Part shown: positions 1 through 10,861 of the stretch, piece by piece
Numbering within the stretch: position 1 is the stretch's first letter
How the letters are laid out: each line of letters begins with the position of its first letter
NCBI RefSeq assembly: GCF_017357385.1
Contig: NZ_CP071636.1
Coordinates: forward strand, 62,001 to 126,000
Direction: 5' to 3'
From: Rhizobium sp. NZLR1
GTDB lineage: Bacteria > Pseudomonadota > Alphaproteobacteria > Rhizobiales > Rhizobiaceae
Length of the DNA stretch: 64,000 bases
Translations under genes and position numbers: made by a program
The notes under the pieces: model-generated
The model's input: the letters and a program-made list of their open reading frames with translations, nothing else
The model's database searches: none
Told to the model about the DNA's origin: nothing

Positions 1-786
1 ACTCTTGCCGCCGTTTCCGCCGCCGCGCTCTTTGCCTTTGCAGTGCCCGCTCCCTCCTTTGCCGAGGATAAGTCGATCAAGGTCGGCATCATGGCCGGCG
101 AAGAGGAAGACATCTGGCGCGTGGTCACGAGCGAGGCTGCCAAGAATGGCCTCAAGATCGAGACCATCACCTTCAACGACTATACGCAGCCGAATGAAGC
201 GCTGGAGCGTGGCGAACTTGACGCCAACGCCTTCCAGCACCAGCCCTATCTCGACAACCAGATCAAACAACACGGTTATCATATCGTTCGCGTCGGATAT
301 ACCGGGGTCTGGCCGATCGGCCTCTACACCAAGAAGTACAAATCCGTCGGCGAGATCCCCGAAGGCGCGGTCATCGGCGTGCCTAACGATCCCTCGAACG
401 AAGGCCGGGCGCTGCGCGTTCTCCAGAGCGAAGGGTTGATTAAACTCAACGACGGCACAGGCATTCTGGCAACGGTCGCCGATGTCAGCGACAACCCGAA
501 GAAGATCGAGATCAAGGAACTCGATGCCGGCATCGTTGGCCGTTCGATCGATGATCTGGACGCCGGGGTCGTCAACACCGACTGGGCGCTGAAGAGCGGT
601 CTTTCGCCGGCCGAGCGCATTGCCCAGGAGCCGATCGCCGATAATCCCTACCGCAACTTCATTGCCGTCAAAGACGAGAATAAGGACGCCGAGTGGGTCA
701 AGACGCTTGTCTCTTCCTATCAGAACGATACCGTCAAGGCCGAGTTCGACAAGGTCTACAAGGGAACGGGTCTCAGCGCCTATTGA
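1..786 (+). CDS. metQ: Methionine ABC transporter substrate-binding protein MetQ (5' end missing)
   Basis: Periplasmic binding protein of the NlpA/MetQ family, which delivers methionine to MetNI. The reading frame is open from base 1, so the start codon lies outside the window; about 261 residues are present. The first ~20 residues are the tail of a signal peptide (Ala-rich, ending near PSFAED). I see no lipobox cysteine, so this looks like a soluble periplasmic protein rather than the lipoprotein found in enterobacteria. Family blocks visible include DANAFQHQPYLD, VGYTGVWPIGLYTKKY, IGVPNDPSNEGRAL and DAGVVNTDWAL. metN follows 88 bp downstream on the same strand. Methionine versus another amino acid cannot be proved from sequence, but the three-gene set is typical. 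Confidence 0.92.
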   Translation, partial: TLAAVSAAALFAFAVPAPSFAEDKSIKVGIMAGEEEDIWRVVTSEAAKNGLKIETITFNDYTQPNEALERGELDANAFQHQPYLDNQIKQHGYHIVRVGYTGVWPIGLYTKKYKSVGEIPEGAVIGVPNDPSNEGRALRVLQSEGLIKLNDGTGILATVADVSDNPKKIEIKELDAGIVGRSIDDLDAGVVNTDWALKSGLSPAERIAQEPIADNPYRNFIAVKDENKDAEWVKTLVSSYQNDTVKAEFDKVYKGTGLSAY

Positions 787-820
787 CCCGAAATTGGGCC
801 GGGGTTAAGGCCTGCCGAGA

Positions 821-850
821 GGCGGTCCGGGGGTTCTTGCCCGGGCCGCC
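821..850 (+). other. Intercistronic hairpin between metQ and metN
   Basis: An 11-bp stem (821-831 with 840-850, one T-G wobble) closes an 8-nt loop. It is very GC-rich and is not followed by a run of T. It probably protects the upstream message or lets only part of transcription pass, giving more binding protein than ATPase. Similar hairpins follow the binding-protein genes ending at 23584 and 40930. Confidence 0.6.
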
Positions 851-874
851 TTCCGTGTTTGCAAGGAAAAACAC

Positions 875-1960
875 ATGAATTCCTTTGTTTCCACCACGGT
901 GATCGAGGCACAGCCGCAAGCGGCGGTCGAAGAAGTGGTGAGGCTTAACGACGTCAAGCGGCGGTTCGGAGCCACGGCCGCCCTTGACGGTATTTCACTG
1001 ACGGTCAGAAAAGGCGAGATCCTCGGTATCATCGGCCGTAGCGGTGCCGGCAAATCGACGCTGATCCGCTGCCTGAACGGCCTGGAGCGCGCCGATAGCG
1101 GCGAGATCCTGATCGAAGGCCGCGACATCACCGGACTTGCAGAACAGGAACTGCAGCCGCTGCGCCGCCGCATCGGCATGATCTTCCAGCACTTCAACCT
1201 GCTTTCGGCCAAGACCGTCGAGGAAAACGTCGCGTTGCCGCTGAAAATCGAGGGCATTGCAAAGAACGAGCGCTTAAAACGGGCGTACGAGTTGCTCGAT
1301 TTGGTCGGTCTTGCCGACAAGGCGAAAGCCTATCCCTCATCGCTGTCCGGCGGTCAGAAACAACGCGTCGGTATTGCCCGGGCGCTTGCGGCACGCCCAG
1401 CACTGCTGCTGTCCGACGAGGCGACGTCGGCGCTCGATCCGGAAACGACCCGGTCGATCCTGGCGCTGCTGAAGGACATCAACCGTAAGCTTGAACTGAC
1501 CATTCTGCTGATCACCCATGAGATGGAAGTGGTGCGCGGCATTGCCGATCGCGTGGCGGTCATCGATGCCGGGCGGATCGTCGAGGAAGGGCAGGTATGG
1601 TCGGTCTTTGCCAACCCTAACGCTGATATCACCGCAAGCCTGCTCGGCGGCATCCGTCCGCAGCTTCCGGATCACATCGCCAGCCGGCTGTCGGCAACAA
1701 CAGGCAGCGACGCAATCCTCAGCGTCGATCTCGCCGGACCTGAAGCGCAGGGTGCGCTGTTTGCCGAACTCTCGGCGGCGCTGCCGCATTCCTTCCGGCT
1801 CGTGCATGGCGGCATCGATCATATTCAGAACCAGCCGGTGGCGCGGTTCTTCATCGCCATTCCCATGCGCGACCCTGCGCTTGCCGGAAAGGTCGAACAA
1901 TTCCTGACGGCCCGGTCCGCCCGGGTGGAGGTGCTTGGTTATGACACCGATCATGCTTGA
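875..1960 (+). CDS. metN: Methionine ABC transporter ATP-binding protein MetN
   Basis: Cytoplasmic ATPase of the methionine importer, 361 residues. Walker A is GRSGAGKST, the ABC signature is LSGGQKQR and Walker B runs into LLLSDEATSALDPETT, followed by the switch histidine in LLITHEMEV. Roughly the last 90 residues form the C-terminal NIL domain that in MetN binds methionine and inhibits transport. The ATG is preceded by AAGGA. Its 3' end overlaps the start of metI, so the two are translationally coupled. Confidence 0.95.
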   Translation: MNSFVSTTVIEAQPQAAVEEVVRLNDVKRRFGATAALDGISLTVRKGEILGIIGRSGAGKSTLIRCLNGLERADSGEILIEGRDITGLAEQELQPLRRRIGMIFQHFNLLSAKTVEENVALPLKIEGIAKNERLKRAYELLDLVGLADKAKAYPSSLSGGQKQRVGIARALAARPALLLSDEATSALDPETTRSILALLKDINRKLELTILLITHEMEVVRGIADRVAVIDAGRIVEEGQVWSVFANPNADITASLLGGIRPQLPDHIASRLSATTGSDAILSVDLAGPEAQGALFAELSAALPHSFRLVHGGIDHIQNQPVARFFIAIPMRDPALAGKVEQFLTARSARVEVLGYDTDHA

Positions 1961-2594
1961 ACTGCTTGTTCGCTCCCTATGGGAGACGATCCTGATGACT
2001 GTCGCCTCGGGCGTGATATCACTCGCCGCCGGCCTGCCGCTCGGCCTTGCGCTGGTGGCAACGGCACGCGGCGGCATCGCCGAAAACCTCTGGATCAATC
2101 GCGTGCTCGGCGGCATCATCAACGGCTTCCGCTCGGTGCCCTTCATCATCCTGCTGGTGGCGCTGATCCCGCTGACGCGGCTGATCGTCGGCACCGCACT
2201 CGGCACATGGGCAGCCATCGTGCCGCTCGCCATCGCCGCGACGCCCTATTACGCCCGTATCGCCGAAGTGTCGCTGCGCGAGGTCGACCGTGGGCTGATC
2301 GATGCCGTGCGCGCCATGGGCGGCGATCGCTGGACGATCATTCGAGAGGTGCTGGTGCCCGAAGCGCTGCCGGGCATCGTCGCCGGTTTCACCGTCACGC
2401 TGGTAACGCTGATCGGCGCCTCGGCGATGGCCGGCGCGATCGGCGCCGGCGGCCTCGGCGATCTCGCCATCCGCTATGGCTATCAACGTTTCGAAACCAA
2501 TGTGATGATCGCGGTGGTGGTAGTACTCATCGTCCTCGTCTGCGGCATCCAGTGGCTCGGCGACCGGCTGGTCGCCAAGCTGGATCATCGATAG
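1941..2594 (+). CDS. metI: Methionine ABC transporter permease MetI
   Basis: Inner-membrane permease, 217 residues, with five or six hydrophobic segments and the MetI/BPD-type coupling motif around EVLVPEALPGIVAGF. I chose ATG 1941 because GGAGG lies at 1927-1931; TTG 1935 upstream and ATG 1953 downstream are possible. The gene overlaps the end of metN by 20 bp. It ends one base before the stop codon of the convergent monooxygenase gene, leaving no room for a separate terminator. Confidence 0.93.
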   Translation: MTPIMLELLVRSLWETILMTVASGVISLAAGLPLGLALVATARGGIAENLWINRVLGGIINGFRSVPFIILLVALIPLTRLIVGTALGTWAAIVPLAIAATPYYARIAEVSLREVDRGLIDAVRAMGGDRWTIIREVLVPEALPGIVAGFTVTLVTLIGASAMAGAIGAGGLGDLAIRYGYQRFETNVMIAVVVVLIVLVCGIQWLGDRLVAKLDHR

Positions 2595-2595
2595 A

Positions 2596-3954
2596 TCAGC
2601 GCCGGTATCCGGCAGCGGGATGAGCGGCGGGCAACCTGCCGTTCCCGCCGCCGAAGAGCTTCTGCCGCAATGGCCCTTCGGTATAATCGGCCTTGAAGAC
2701 GCCGCGCTCCTGCAGCACCGGCACCACCAGATCAACGAAATCGCGCAGGCTCTCCGGCGCCACTGTCCGTGCCAGGTTGAAGCCGTCGATGCCGCCTTCC
2801 TCGATCCATGTCTCGAGGTGATCGGCGACCTGCTGCGGCGAGCCAACCATCGGCTTCATCCGGCTACCGAGGACCATCTGGTCGATGATGTCACGTGGTG
2901 TCACCGGCTTTGCCGCCTGTTTGGTGATTGAAGCAAGTGCCGATTGATTGGCGTTCGTCGACCTCTGATCGATGACCTCATCCAATCCATATTTCGACAA
3001 GTCGATGCCGATAGAGGCAGAGTAATGCGCAAGCGAGGCCTCGACGCTCGAATGCCGGCGATAATCCTCAAGCTTGTCGTGTGCTTCCTTCTCAGTCCGC
3101 CCAACGACGACGCTGATCAGGTTCAGGATCTTCAACGCGTCGGCGCCGCGGCCGAACGCCGCTGCCTTCGCCCGCAGCGCATCAACGGTCGATCTCGCAG
3201 CCCTGGGAATCGGACTGGCGATGAAGACACATTCGGCGTGTCGTGCGGCAAAATCCTGCCCGCGGGCCGAAGCGCCGGCCTGGAAGAGCAGGGGCGTGCG
3301 CTGCGGAGACGGCTCGCAGAGATGGATGCCCTCCATCCGGTAATATTTGCCGTTGTGACTGACAGCTCGCACTTTGGAGGGATCGGCATAGATGCCGCCC
3401 GCCTTGTCGCGCAGAACCGCATCGTCATCCCAGCTGCCCTCCCAGAGCTTGTAGACGATCTCGAGATATTCCTCGGCGGCGGCGTAGCGCGCATCATGTT
3501 CCGGGAGCTTGTCGAAACCCATGCTGCGGGCAGCGCTGTCGAGATATCCGGTGACGATATTCCAGCCGATCCGCCCCTTGGTCAGGTGATCGAGCGTCGA
3601 CATGCGCCGCGCCAGCAAAAAAGGCGGCTCGTAGGTGGTGTTGACCGTTACGCCGAAACCCAGATGTTTGGTGACATAGGCCATCGCTGAAATCGGGATC
3701 AACGGGTCATTGACGGGGACCTGCGCCGCCGTCTCGATCACCGGCGCCGGACTGCCCTTGTAGACGTCATAAACGCCGACGATATCGGCGAGGAAGATGC
3801 CGTCCAGCTTGCCGCGTTCGGCGGTCCTGGCGAACTCCGTCCAGTAATCGAGATCGGTATAGTCCACCGACCGGTCCCGCGGATGTGTCCACAGGCCATG
3901 GTTGATATGCCCGACGCAATTCATGTCGAAGGCATAGATCTGCATTGTCTTCAT
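2596..3954 (-). CDS. LLM-class flavin-dependent monooxygenase (NtaA/SnaA/DszA family)
   Basis: 452 residues, a usual length for the NtaA/SnaA/SoxA/DszA branch of bacterial luciferase-like monooxygenases. These use reduced FMN from a separate reductase to oxidise small organic compounds, often organosulfur or aminopolycarboxylates. Signature blocks: FDMNCVGHINHGLW at the N-terminus, LDHLTKGRIGWNIVTGYLDSAA and LFQAGASARGQDFAA. Start ATG 3954 has AGGA eight bases upstream; ATG 3945 (MQIYAF) is an alternative. It is divergent from methylmalonyl-CoA mutase (97 bp apart) and convergent with metI. It resembles the protein at 54031-55428 closely in motifs. Substrate unknown; no flavin reductase is seen nearby. 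Confidence 0.88.
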   Translation of the reverse strand: MKTMQIYAFDMNCVGHINHGLWTHPRDRSVDYTDLDYWTEFARTAERGKLDGIFLADIVGVYDVYKGSPAPVIETAAQVPVNDPLIPISAMAYVTKHLGFGVTVNTTYEPPFLLARRMSTLDHLTKGRIGWNIVTGYLDSAARSMGFDKLPEHDARYAAAEEYLEIVYKLWEGSWDDDAVLRDKAGGIYADPSKVRAVSHNGKYYRMEGIHLCEPSPQRTPLLFQAGASARGQDFAARHAECVFIASPIPRAARSTVDALRAKAAAFGRGADALKILNLISVVVGRTEKEAHDKLEDYRRHSSVEASLAHYSASIGIDLSKYGLDEVIDQRSTNANQSALASITKQAAKPVTPRDIIDQMVLGSRMKPMVGSPQQVADHLETWIEEGGIDGFNLARTVAPESLRDFVDLVVPVLQERGVFKADYTEGPLRQKLFGGGNGRLPAAHPAAGYRR

Positions 3955-4051
3955 GAGACGAGTCCTGACGAGGGAATAACAATCAAGGATTTGTATCGCA
4001 CGGCGATCCTGTGGAATGGTAGGGTGCGGAAGAAAAAGCCGGAGAAAACGC

Positions 4052-6190
<2,139 letters not shown>

Positions 6191-6252
6191 GAGGGCGTAG
6201 CGTTGTTTTCCCGCTAAACGCTAGACTAATGGAGAACAAAGGGGGAAAGCGT

Positions 6253-7014
6253 TTATGCGCCCTCATCAGATAGCCAGATCCGCAATTGGCCGACGGGCTT
6301 GAAACCCAGCTTTTTCATTTCGTCTAGCACTTCACCGCGATCATATCCGACAAGGGGCAAATCGGCTGCAAAAGCGATAGTAGCCAATGAAATTGCATCC
6401 TGGAAGGCCTGAGGCGTACCAGCCAAACTAAAAATATTGGAGATGCCTACAACCTGCGGCGATCGATTTGCGATGCATCCCGCATCAAAGCCGTCGCCGG
6501 CCAATCGACCGTAGATGTGCATGTCGGGATCGGAAAGCAGGGCAGGTGTGAAGACGTTGGCATCGGTCGGGCTACCAGACTCTTTCCAGGAACGTTCCCA
6601 GCGATCCAGCGCTGCCGCCTCGCGAACGCGTACCCAACCTTGAGGCGCACTCGATGAGCTTTTATGAGGTTCAACCCAAATCCATGATGCGGAAAACAAC
6701 AACCGGAACCCGTTGTTGTTGAGATCTAGCTTGGAAAAGCCGTCTTTGATACCAGGTCGCCGTCCTAGCCGATCTGTCAGCCGATCGATTTCAATCAGCT
6801 GCTCCTGTGTTGCATCCCGGTCGAGTGTCGTCATGTTGGAATAGTATGGAGGTGCGATTGCATCACTTGACCAAAACGCACTGGTTCGCTGATCAGGCAA
6901 TCCATGGGCACGGAATATTGCCCGGTACAAGTCGGCATTGTTAGCGGCACAAAACCGCACTTTTTCTTCATCTGAGCGTTTCGGGATACCGCTTTGTAAA
7001 GAGCTATCTGTCAT
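6253..7014 (-). CDS. Uncharacterised protein, possibly GNAT-like
   Basis: 253 residues from ATG 7014, which has CAGG at good spacing; an in-frame ATG at 7080 would add 22 residues but lacks a ribosome site and almost touches the previous stop. Not confidently recognised. The C-terminal third (VVGISNIFSLAG, then LPLVGYDRGEVLDEMKKLGF, then LRIWL) resembles the end of some GNAT-related proteins in which a GY-(E/D)-RGEDL segment precedes a beta strand. The N-terminal half is rich in Trp and polar residues (SASWIWVEP, LDRWERSWKESG). It lies 70 bp after the FAH-family gene on the same strand and could be cotranscribed. Base composition is less GC-rich than that of its neighbours, which may indicate later acquisition. 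Confidence 0.7.
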   Translation of the reverse strand: MTDSSLQSGIPKRSDEEKVRFCAANNADLYRAIFRAHGLPDQRTSAFWSSDAIAPPYYSNMTTLDRDATQEQLIEIDRLTDRLGRRPGIKDGFSKLDLNNNGFRLLFSASWIWVEPHKSSSSAPQGWVRVREAAALDRWERSWKESGSPTDANVFTPALLSDPDMHIYGRLAGDGFDAGCIANRSPQVVGISNIFSLAGTPQAFQDAISLATIAFAADLPLVGYDRGEVLDEMKKLGFKPVGQLRIWLSDEGA

Positions 7015-7084
7015 AGCAAACCTGTTGATCAGAGCGGCTGACACCAAGCCGATACATTTCGCGACAAGCTGTGCGCTCAATAAC

Positions 7085-8245
7085 TTATAGCAATCCGCGC
7101 TTCGCCAGATTGCGCATCAGCGCCGAAATGCCGAAGGTCCAGGGTGGGCATTCGGTGGAGAGACGCACAGTGTTGACGAGGGCGCCGAGCCCTGCCGAGG
7201 AGATCTCGACGACATCGCCGATCTTGTGAGTGAAGCCCTGCTTCTGCGCGTCGCGGTCCTGCGTCGGCGCAAACAGTGTGCCGAGGAAAAGCATGAAACC
7301 ATCCGGATATTGATGATGGGGGCCAAGCGTCTGCTTGACGAGATCGGTCGGGTCGCGGCTGATCTGCGACATCGAACTCTTGCCGTGCAGCACGAAACCG
7401 TCCTTGCCTGACACCTTCAGGTCGAGTTCGGCTTTGCGCACATCATCGAGGCCGTAACCGGCATCGAATAGCCGGATGAAAGGACCGATCGAGCAGGAGG
7501 CGTTGTTGTCCTTGGCCTTGCCGAGCAGCAGTGCCGAACGCCCCTCGACATCGCGCAGGTTGACGTCGTTGCCGAGCGTCGCCCCCTTGATTTCGCCGCG
7601 GCTGTTGACGGCGAGCACGATTTCCGGCTCGGGATTGTTCCAGGTCGAGATCGGATGCAGGCCGACATCAGCGCCCCAACCGACGGAAGACAGCACGGGC
7701 GCCTTGGTAAAGACTTCGGCATCGGGACCGATGCCGACCTCGAGATATTGCGACCACATGCCCTCGTCGATCAGGGCCTGCTTGACCTTGGCGGCTTCCT
7801 GTGAACCAGCCTTCAGATTGGTGAGGCTGCCGCCGATCAGCGTGCTGACGCGCTCACGGATCGAGGCGGCGCGTTCCGGATTGCCGGCGGCCTTTTCTTC
7901 GATGACGCGCTCGATCATCGACTGAGCGAAGGTGACGCCGCAGGCCTTGACTGCCTGCAGGTCAACAGGCGCAAGCAGATAGGGACGCGCTTCATCCGGT
8001 GCTCCGGAGCTGTTGGCGGCGATCTCCTCCACGGAGCCGACCGCCTTGCCGCCTGCAGCGCGGACAAAGGCGGCGGCATCCTGTCTCTCGAGCAGGGCGC
8101 TCAGCGTCGGCGCTTCGCGCGACGTGATGTCGACCAGCACTCCGTCGCGAAGTGTCACGACGCTCGGCCCGCCAACCTCGGGATTCCAGATGCGGCCGAC
8201 AAAAAGACCGGCCGAAGCGGCAGCATCGAAAAGGGGATGAGACAT
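7085..8245 (-). CDS. Fumarylacetoacetate hydrolase-family protein, XylX-like sugar-acid dehydratase
   Basis: 386 residues. The C-terminal FAH fold is shown by NNPEPEIVLAVNSRGEIKG, GNDVNLRDVEGRSALLLGKAKDNNASCSIGP and GKSSMSQISRDP, including the acidic metal ligands in NPEPE. The extended N-terminal part (LLAPVDLQAVKACGVTFAQS, SQYLEVGIGPDAEVFTK) matches my memory of the 2-keto-3-deoxy-D-xylonate dehydratase branch (Caulobacter XylX) better than true fumarylacetoacetases. The likely reaction is therefore dehydration of a 2-keto-3-deoxy sugar acid to an alpha-ketoacid semialdehyde. It is divergent from two Gfo/Idh/MocA dehydrogenases, which fits sugar or sugar-acid oxidation. The exact substrate is inference. 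Confidence 0.85.
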   Translation of the reverse strand: MSHPLFDAAASAGLFVGRIWNPEVGGPSVVTLRDGVLVDITSREAPTLSALLERQDAAAFVRAAGGKAVGSVEEIAANSSGAPDEARPYLLAPVDLQAVKACGVTFAQSMIERVIEEKAAGNPERAASIRERVSTLIGGSLTNLKAGSQEAAKVKQALIDEGMWSQYLEVGIGPDAEVFTKAPVLSSVGWGADVGLHPISTWNNPEPEIVLAVNSRGEIKGATLGNDVNLRDVEGRSALLLGKAKDNNASCSIGPFIRLFDAGYGLDDVRKAELDLKVSGKDGFVLHGKSSMSQISRDPTDLVKQTLGPHHQYPDGFMLFLGTLFAPTQDRDAQKQGFTHKIGDVVEISSAGLGALVNTVRLSTECPPWTFGISALMRNLAKRGLL

Positions 8246-8614
8246 GGCAATCTTCCATCACAGGCGAGCGGGGAGCGCTCTTTAAAATTTTTCGGAGTCG
8301 TTGCCGCTCTCCAGCCCAGCGGCGGCCGAAATCGATCACATTCATGGAGATCGAGCAAGATACGGCTAGGAAAAAGACTTTCACGTGAGCGGATCGAACG
8401 GCGACCTTCTGGCGGATTGCAATCGCCGAAAGCACGCAAAATAACTATTTAGATACAAAATAATCATTATACTTCATATACTTAATTCATGACATGGCCG
8501 TTTTCGCCTCTTGTCTTGTCTTGACAGACGCCAGCTTTCGTTATCTGTTTTGCCCGACATGGAGGAGGCTGGCCTCGGCGGGCCGGATGAACATCCCAGG
8601 AGGATATTGCAGCG
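8246..8614. promoter_or_regulatory. Divergent intergenic region, AT-rich core
   Basis: A 369-bp gap between the FAH-family gene (minus) and the first Gfo/Idh/MocA gene (plus), with an AT-rich core at about 8440-8490. A perfect TATAAT sits on the minus strand at 8466-8471 and could serve the FAH gene, although its -35 is poor. On the plus strand TTGACA lies at 8521-8526 with TATCTG 15 bp further on, a short spacing. A GATTGCAATC dyad flanked by GGCG and CGCC lies at 8411-8427 and could be an operator. The plus-strand gene has AGGAGG 11 bases before its ATG. No coding sequence is credible here. Confidence 0.4.
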
Positions 8615-9625
8615 ATGTTGAGATTTGCCGTCGTCGGAATCGACCATGGGCACACGTTCGATCACGTGAAGGGATTGCTTGCCTCAGGCGGCGAGTTCGT
8701 CGGCTATTGCCCGCAGACTTCGGTGCCGGCATTGCGCGAGGCCTTCGAGAAGACCTATCCCGACGTGCCGCAGATCGACCGGGAAAAGCTGTTCGAGGAT
8801 CCGTCGATCGATGTCATCTGCATTGCCGCGATCCCACGTGACCGCGCCGGGCTTGCCGTCCGCGCGATGAGGTCGGGCAAGGATGTGATGACCGACAAGC
8901 CCGGCGTGACGACCTTCGCCCAACTGGAAGAGGTCAGGCGGACCGTCGCCGAGACCGGCAAGATCTTCTCGATCTGCTTTTCCGAGCGTCATTGCGTGCG
9001 CTCCGCTGTCAAGGCCGGCAAGCTTGTCGCCGAAGGCGCGATCGGCAAGGTGATCCAGACGCTCGGCGTCGGCCCGCACCGGCTGCAGCTCCCGACCCGA
9101 CCGGACTGGTTCTTCGATCCCGAAGCCTTCGGCGGCATCATCGTCGATATCGCCTCGCATCAGGTCGACCAGTTCCTGTTCTATACCGGCTCGATCACAG
9201 GCGAGGTCATCGCAAGCTCGATCGGCAATTTCGGCATGCCCGACAAGCCTGATTTCCAGGATTTCGGCGAGGTGCTGCTGCGCTCCGACCGAGCGGCGGG
9301 TTATGTTCGCGTCGACTGGTTCACCCCGGAGGCGTTGCCGACCTGGGGCGACGGCCGCCTCACCATCCTCGGCACCGAAGGCTATATCGAACTACGCAAA
9401 TATATCGATATTGCCGGCCGGCCGGGCAAGGATCACCTGTTCCTGGTCAACGGCAAGGAGATGACCCACATCGATTGCAGCGATGAAAAGCTCGACTATT
9501 TCGATGCTTTCACCGCCGATGTCGGCAATCGCACGCAGACGGCGATGACGCAGGATCACGTTTTCGAAGTCTGCCGCCTTTCGCTTGAAGCCCAGACGAA
9601 AGCCGCGCGGATCGGCGCTCGCTGA
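8615..9625 (+). CDS. Gfo/Idh/MocA-family oxidoreductase
   Basis: 336 residues. The N-terminal Rossmann fold begins LRFAVVGIDHGHTFDH, an atypical nucleotide-binding loop with His where most relatives have Gly. The family EKP motif is present as DKPG (VMTDKPGVTTF), which keeps the catalytic lysine. The C-terminal half contains GGIIVDIASHQVDQFLFYTG, the usual substrate-side segment with the D-x-x-x-H pattern. Such enzymes use NAD(P) to oxidise or reduce sugars and inositols; the substrate cannot be named. The next dehydrogenase starts 10 bp after its stop, so the two form an operon. Confidence 0.9.
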   Translation: MLRFAVVGIDHGHTFDHVKGLLASGGEFVGYCPQTSVPALREAFEKTYPDVPQIDREKLFEDPSIDVICIAAIPRDRAGLAVRAMRSGKDVMTDKPGVTTFAQLEEVRRTVAETGKIFSICFSERHCVRSAVKAGKLVAEGAIGKVIQTLGVGPHRLQLPTRPDWFFDPEAFGGIIVDIASHQVDQFLFYTGSITGEVIASSIGNFGMPDKPDFQDFGEVLLRSDRAAGYVRVDWFTPEALPTWGDGRLTILGTEGYIELRKYIDIAGRPGKDHLFLVNGKEMTHIDCSDEKLDYFDAFTADVGNRTQTAMTQDHVFEVCRLSLEAQTKAARIGAR

Positions 9626-9635
9626 GGAGGATATC

Positions 9636-10730
9636 ATGACCAGGAAATTGCGCGTCGGTGTCATCGGCGCAGGCATCGCTGCGCGGCATCTGGCCGGCTT
9701 CGGCTGGAACGAGGAGCTTTTCGAGGTTCCCGTGCTCTGCTCGCTCGACGAGGAACGCGGCAGGGCTCTGTGCGAGGAGTACGGCATCGGCGAGTATACG
9801 CAGGACGCAGATTCGCTGTTTGCCCGTGATGATCTCGATATCATCGACATTTCGACGCCGCCGAGCTCGCATTTCGAACTCTGCCGCAAGGGCATCGAAT
9901 CCGGCAAGCACGTCATCTGCGAGAAACCGCTGTTCGGCTCGATCGCCGAGGTCGACGAGATGGGCCGCATCCTCGCCCGTTTCCCCGGCAGGAAGCTGAT
10001 GCCGATCTTCCAGTATCGTTATGGGTCTGGCCTGCAGAAGCTGAAGCTGCTGATCGAAAGCGGCCTCGCCGGCAAGCCGTTCCTGACGACGATCGAGACC
10101 CATTGGTGGCGCGGCCCGGATTATTACGCCGTGCCGTGGCGCGGCAAATGGGCGACTGAACTCGGCGGCGGCCTTCTCGGCCATGCGATCCACGCCCATG
10201 ACATGCTGAACTATGTGCATGGTCCCTGCGCTGAAGTGTTTTCCTATGGCGCGACACTGGTCAACCCGATCCAGGTCGAAGATACGGCAGCGCTTTCGGT
10301 CAAGATGCAGAATGGCTCGCTGGCGACGCTGTCGATGACGCTCGGCTCGCGCAAGGAGATCTCGCGGTTGCGCTTCTGCTTCAGCGATCTCGTCGCCGAT
10401 AGCATCCTCGAACCCTATACGATGGGCCGCGATCCCTGGGTCTTCACCGCAGGAACGGAGGACCATCAGGCGCGGATCGACGCGGCGCTCGCCGCATACG
10501 TGCCCGGCGAGGACGGCTATACCCGTCAGTTCGAGCTCTTCCATAAGGCGATCGTCGAGGATACTGCGCCGCCGGTGACGCTACAGGATGCCCGCAATTC
10601 GCTGGAGCTGGTGACGGCCGCCTATTTCTCGCAGCGCACCGGTCAGCCAACGCCGATGCCGATTGCCGCCGATCATCCGCTCTATCGATCCTGGCTTCCG
10701 GAAGAAGAGCGGCGCGCGGCTGCCGGCTAG
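9636..10730 (+). CDS. Gfo/Idh/MocA-family oxidoreductase
   Basis: 364 residues. It has the canonical N-terminal glycine motif (VGVIGAGIAARHLAGF), the CEKPL catalytic lysine motif near residue 93 and a C-terminal block GGGLLGHAIHAHDMLNYVHGP holding the expected histidines. ATG 9636 is preceded by GAGGAGG, which also overlaps the end of the previous gene. Paired tandem Gfo/Idh/MocA genes often act on successive steps or on a shared sugar substrate; here they stand opposite a XylX-like FAH protein and upstream of a VOC protein. Confidence 0.92.
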   Translation: MTRKLRVGVIGAGIAARHLAGFGWNEELFEVPVLCSLDEERGRALCEEYGIGEYTQDADSLFARDDLDIIDISTPPSSHFELCRKGIESGKHVICEKPLFGSIAEVDEMGRILARFPGRKLMPIFQYRYGSGLQKLKLLIESGLAGKPFLTTIETHWWRGPDYYAVPWRGKWATELGGGLLGHAIHAHDMLNYVHGPCAEVFSYGATLVNPIQVEDTAALSVKMQNGSLATLSMTLGSRKEISRLRFCFSDLVADSILEPYTMGRDPWVFTAGTEDHQARIDAALAAYVPGEDGYTRQFELFHKAIVEDTAPPVTLQDARNSLELVTAAYFSQRTGQPTPMPIAADHPLYRSWLPEEERRAAAG

Positions 10731-10738
10731 AACAGGAT

Positions 10739-10840
10739 GATTTCAGGCCGAATCGGCCTGAAATCTGAATCCTCTTCTAAATTAAATAGTTAGAGCATGA
10801 TGTTGTCCGAAAACCGCTCACACTTTTCGGCATCATGCTC
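10739..10840. repeat. Composite palindromic mosaic repeat, RIME-like
   Basis: Two palindromes side by side between a dehydrogenase and the VOC gene. The first, 10739-10765, has perfect 13-bp arms (GATTTCAGGCCGA and its complement) around one base. The second, 10793-10840, has an outer 10-bp stem (GAGCATGATG with CATCATGCTC) and an inner 7-bp stem (CCGAAAA with TTTTCGG). The 48-bp second part recurs at 53984-54031 with about 43 of 48 bases identical. It resembles the Rhizobium intergenic mosaic elements. RNA from it would fold strongly and may end or stabilise transcripts. Confidence 0.75.
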
Positions 10841-10861
10841 TGAGCAGGGAAGGGCGCTCTC

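Noticed and set aside
787-874. Possible SAM or methionine riboswitch between metQ and metN
   Set aside because: The gap is 88 bp and contains only one hairpin; no conserved SAM-riboswitch blocks are seen. Any such control would lie upstream of metQ, outside the window.
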